Below are positions 20,836-23,571 of a stretch of DNA of 23,571 bases, piece by piece. Positions within the stretch are counted from its first letter, which is position 1, and each line of letters opens with the position of its first letter. Under the pieces are notes generated by a model. That model was not told where the DNA came from and ran no database searches. It worked only from the letters and a program-made list of their open reading frames with translations. A program made the position numbers and the translations under genes. The DNA is from Spirogloea muscicola (lineage: Eukaryota > Streptophyta > Zygnematophyceae > Spirogloeales > Spirogloeaceae), in NCBI GenBank assembly GCA_009602725.1, contig WELB01000402.1, positions 1-23,571 on the forward strand, written 5' to 3'.

Positions 20836-21030
20836 TGAAGGGCCAGCCCAAAGACGAGTGGACATGGTCCGGAGGGGCCGGGAAGCGCGGAACCAGGGAG
20901 CCGAGCAAGCGGCGAGGGCTGAATGTCAGCTGCTTACTCTCTTCTTGTGCTTGTTTTCCCTGGTGCTTCCCCTGGCCCCTTCTCGTACTTTGTTCATTCC
21001 TTTCGGGGCTGGCTTTTCCCAGCCCCTTTC
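20836..21030. mobile_element. Short terminal-inverted-repeat element 2
   Basis: The left end is AAGGGCCAGCCCAAAGACGA followed by GTGGACATGGTCC. The right end is CATTCCTTTCGGGGCTGG with TTTT and CCAGCCCC (hairpin 21005-21026). It belongs to the same family as element 1 and is only about 100 bp away. The right end matches the inverted copy at 3652-3720 very closely. It is non-coding, and both elements sit upstream of DGK. Confidence 0.55.
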
Positions 21031-21821
21031 CTCAATGGGCGAGCCCTTCTCTGTAATGTCAGCCCGGTCAGCAGCACGCCGAGGCCGCCCGCCCACGGCC
21101 AGACACGGGAGTGGCAGCTCCGAGCCCCTCCGCCGCCAACCAGAACTCGCCCAGCTCCCTGATGCCCGGGGGCGCCGGGCCCGCCACCGCTGCTCCAAGC
21201 GGCGGGGCGTGGCCCGCTCCTAGGCGGGCCCAGCTTGCCCACGCCCCCCCACCAACTATCCTCCAGTCTGTTCACTTTCCGTTTATCCTTTCCTCCGCGC
21301 TGTGGCCGCGTTGCAGCGAGCTAAGGCCCATACCCTGCACCACAATGCTGAGCTCTGGTTGGTGGCAGGGGGGACTCGGAGCTGCCGTCCGGTGCCTGTG
21401 CATCGATCAGTGACCTCGGCGTTCTGACATGAGGGTATTGGGCGGGTTGGTACGGCAGCGGGGCGGCTTACATTGCAGGTGCGCTTGCCTCTGTACTTGG
21501 CCGCTCCAGCCCCCCTGTCACTCGTGTAGACACTTATCCTCCCAGCCTGGCCAGGCCTGAATTGACGCTGGTGGGCCGCCACCAGGCGAGAGAGGAGGAT
21601 GCTGGCCCTCTCGAGGCCTAGCCAGCGGCTCGGTTCCGCGACGGCCTCTGCCCGTCAAACGGCTCAGGAGCCCACAGGCGTGCCGTCACATTGCTCGGGC
21701 GAGCCTCGCGTCCACCCCATGCAGCAAACGACATTCTTGTGCTCGCATTGCAACCCGTTCCCCGCGCTCCACAAGCCTCCAGCAAAGATGGGCCAGGCAA
21801 TCCGAAACAAGGGCCTCCCCC
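21031..21821. other. Intergenic region upstream of DGK and downstream of the WD40 gene
   Basis: GC-rich DNA between two minus-strand genes. It should hold the WD40 3' untranslated region; TTACA at 21469-21473 reads TGTAA on the minus strand, about 350 nt after the WD40 stop, and could be its polyadenylation signal. One minus-strand open segment, 21654-21472, looks protein-like but unassigned. No other feature is supported. Confidence 0.45.
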
Positions 21822-23571
21822 TCACGACCGCAGCTCGTGCAGGCCAATGGTGAGGTCAGAGGAGATGGACATGAGGAGCGGCAAGGTGGGGTGCCACACG
21901 GCGCGCACCACGCGCTTCTGGTGGGCGTCAATCGTTAGCGCCGGCGCCCGACCGAGCTGGCGGATGTCAAAGACGTGGATCTGCGGGTCTGGCGAACCGA
22001 CGGCGACGAGGCGCCCGCACGGCGACCACGACGCCTTGATGAGGCCCGACTGCTCGTCCGAGGTCGCCTGCTCGAAGCCAAACCAGTGCAGCTCCCGTGG
22101 CGACCGCGCGTCCCACAGCCGCAGCTGCTGCCCGAGCGTGCCAATCTGCACAAGAAGGAGGTTGGCATCGAGCGCATTCGGCCGGCAGGCGATGGCCTTG
22201 CTGTCGAATGTGAGCTTGAAGGCCTGCTGCCCGTGCTCGGCATCCCAACCGATCACCCTCTTGTCGAGGCCCGCAGACACCACGACGCCTCGTCGCGGCA
22301 TGCCGTCCACGTCCGTCACCGCCGATGTGTGGGCGTGGCGGTGCAGCAGCCTGGGGACCGGCTGCGAGGCCTGCCGGCTGCACTCCCACAGGACCACGGC
22401 GTGATCGCAGCCGCCCGTCGTGAACAGCCGTCCATCGCCCCACGGCAGGAACGCCACCCTGTTGATGATGCCCTTGTCGTGGGGTGCACCCTCCAGCGTC
22501 CTCGCGCCCTCGCATTTTGGCGAGTTTGTGACGACCGCAGCCTGCCAGTCTCCAGGGGCTGCGTTGTACACGGCCACGAGGGCGGCGCCATCGGGCCGCC
22601 ACGCCAGGTCCTGAGGGAAGGAGCGCTTGGGCGTCTCGCAGTTGATCGAGTGCCTCAGCTCCACGTGCTCCCCCCTGCCCCTGATCTTCCACAGCTTGAC
22701 GCGGCCGTCAAGCGCGCTGGTTGCGCACTCGGTGCCGTCGCTGGGATTGATGAGGAGGGTGCGCAACTTGCGCTGGTGCTGGGACGCGACGAACCGGCTC
22801 CCCACCCGCCGCAAGTGCCGCTGAACCCCAGCCGCCACGCAGCCAATGCGGTCCTCGTGCACCAGCGCTGTTGGGGAGAAGCTTGGGTGCAGGTTGCCAG
22901 CGGCGCTGCCGCCGGCCCTCTTCCCTCCTCCTGCTGAGGAGTCTGTTCTGCAGGAGCTAACACTGCCGTCGCGCTGCCTTGGCACGTCAGCCGGTGCCTG
23001 CTTCCGCCCACTGCCGCAGCTACAGGGATCCCCGTGGAGAATCCTAGGAACGCCCCTGTCGTCTGTGAACGTGGCCCTTGTCGCGCATCTGCTGCAGACC
23101 TGGTCCCGCCTGCTCCGGCCTGAGCTTTCGGTGCGTCCTCTGTGGTCAGCCTCCAAGCCATCTTCGGCACCGCCGTTGCCGCCATCGTCCCCGCCGCGGT
23201 CGTCGTCATCGTCGTTGTCGAGAACCTCGAAGCGCCGGTGCCCATTGGCGTGGCCGTTGGGCCTGCCATCGGGTGCGGCGGGCTGAGGACGCCTCCGTGG
23301 CGATCCCCGGCCTTCCGGAGAGATGTGCGGGGGCTGGCGGCCTGGGTGGGAGGCACCCGCCTGCTCCGGCTCCCGGCGAGCGGCAGTGGAGGCGTCAGGG
23401 CGGGCGGGGCTTCGGCGAGAGCGCGAGGCCGCCTGCCGGGCTGCGGGGTCGCTGCACGTCGTCTCCTCCTTGACCTGGGCCCGCTGCGTTCGCGGCTGTG
23501 GGGTCGGCGGCGGCGCAGGCCGGGCGGCGCCATCGACGGCGGCGGCGACCACAGCGGGTCGCCCTGCGCGG
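21822..23571 (-). CDS. WD40-repeat protein, 5' partial
   Basis: The frame is open from the window edge to TGA at 21824-21822, over 580 codons with no visible intron, unlike its intron-rich neighbours. No in-frame ATG occurs before the middle of the propeller, so the true start lies outside the window or in spliced upstream exons. Numbering from 23552, residues 1-150 are low-complexity and rich in Arg, Pro and Ala with an acidic run NDDDDD near 113. A small Cys cluster, CSRC then GVPRILHGDPCSCGSGRK (153-184), follows. From about 265 come WD40 blades ending VKLWKI, AVVLWEC, RVIGWDAE, LRLWDAR, IHVFDIR and IGLHEL. This layout fits a plant-lineage family of uncharacterised transducin/WD40 proteins (from memory). 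It is presumably a scaffold. Part of the N-terminal open stretch could be intron, since GC-rich DNA has few stops. Confidence 0.85.
   Translation of the reverse strand, partial: RAGRPAVVAAAVDGAARPAPPPTPQPRTQRAQVKEETTCSDPAARQAASRSRRSPARPDASTAARREPEQAGASHPGRQPPHISPEGRGSPRRRPQPAAPDGRPNGHANGHRRFEVLDNDDDDDRGGDDGGNGGAEDGLEADHRGRTESSGRSRRDQVCSRCATRATFTDDRGVPRILHGDPCSCGSGRKQAPADVPRQRDGSVSSCRTDSSAGGGKRAGGSAAGNLHPSFSPTALVHEDRIGCVAAGVQRHLRRVGSRFVASQHQRKLRTLLINPSDGTECATSALDGRVKLWKIRGRGEHVELRHSINCETPKRSFPQDLAWRPDGAALVAVYNAAPGDWQAAVVTNSPKCEGARTLEGAPHDKGIINRVAFLPWGDGRLFTTGGCDHAVVLWECSRQASQPVPRLLHRHAHTSAVTDVDGMPRRGVVVSAGLDKRVIGWDAEHGQQAFKLTFDSKAIACRPNALDANLLLVQIGTLGQQLRLWDARSPRELHWFGFEQATSDEQSGLIKASWSPCGRLVAVGSPDPQIHVFDIRQLGRAPALTIDAHQKRVVRAVWHPTLPLLMSISSDLTIGLHELRS

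Noticed and set aside
21822-23552. WD40 start at 23552
   Set aside because: The codon there is GTG, not ATG. The frame stays open to the window edge, so I treat the 5' end as missing.
1-23571. CRISPR arrays, insertion sequences, prokaryotic operons, tRNA or rRNA genes
   Set aside because: No regularly spaced repeats, transposase, ribosome-binding-site pattern, tRNA B box or rRNA core sequence was seen.

Overview
This window is nuclear DNA of a GC-rich, intron-dense eukaryote, most probably a chlorophyte green alga (a trebouxiophyte-like genome is an inference). The reasons are spliced genes with about 90-270 nt introns, a plant-type diacylglycerol kinase without C1 domains in the recovered part, a plant-like mitochondrial ATP synthase subunit d, a cyanobacterial-type radical SAM enzyme carrying a plastid-transit-like leader, and TTTAGGG (plant/algal telomere-type) motifs. 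There are no operons, no Shine-Dalgarno logic and no prokaryotic mobile elements.

Layout. 1-1105: repeats (a 119-bp tandem duplication, a hairpin repeat) and telobox-like motifs ahead of LSM2. 1106-1719 (+): LSM2, three exons, the first being only the ATG. 1720-4344: non-coding, with dispersed repeats. 4345-8605 (+): a 13-exon, 589-codon B12-binding-type radical SAM protein. 8606-10189: convergent intergenic DNA. 10190-12985 (-): DRG1-type GTPase, 11 exons, 368 aa. 12984-14277 (+): mitochondrial ATP synthase subunit d, 5 exons, 185 aa. The last two genes are divergent and their start codons overlap inside one CCATGG. 14278-16794: convergent intergenic DNA without a recognisable gene. 16795-about 19941 (-): diacylglycerol kinase, 11 exons, 5' end unresolved. 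About 20020-21821: GC-rich DNA carrying two short inverted-repeat elements and one unassigned open segment. 21822-window edge (-): WD40-repeat protein, one long exon, 5' end outside the window or in upstream exons.

The exon models were built by hand. I aligned the translated exons with my general knowledge of each family, required GT/GC...AG borders, and checked that phases add up (LSM2 93 aa, radical SAM 589 aa, DRG1 368 aa, ATP synthase d 185 aa, DGK 430 aa from the first in-frame ATG). The genes are functionally unrelated housekeeping genes: RNA metabolism, translation/growth control, respiration, lipid signalling, a plastid enzyme and a scaffold. I found no convincing new multi-gene system. 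The unusual signals are the overlapping divergent start codons, an ATG-only exon, two GC-AG introns, an in-frame 18-bp duplication abutting a DGK splice donor, and a dispersed hairpin/inverted-repeat family present in both orientations. The sequence has two ambiguous bases (13046, 20164), each in or beside the GC-rich 5' end of a gene.
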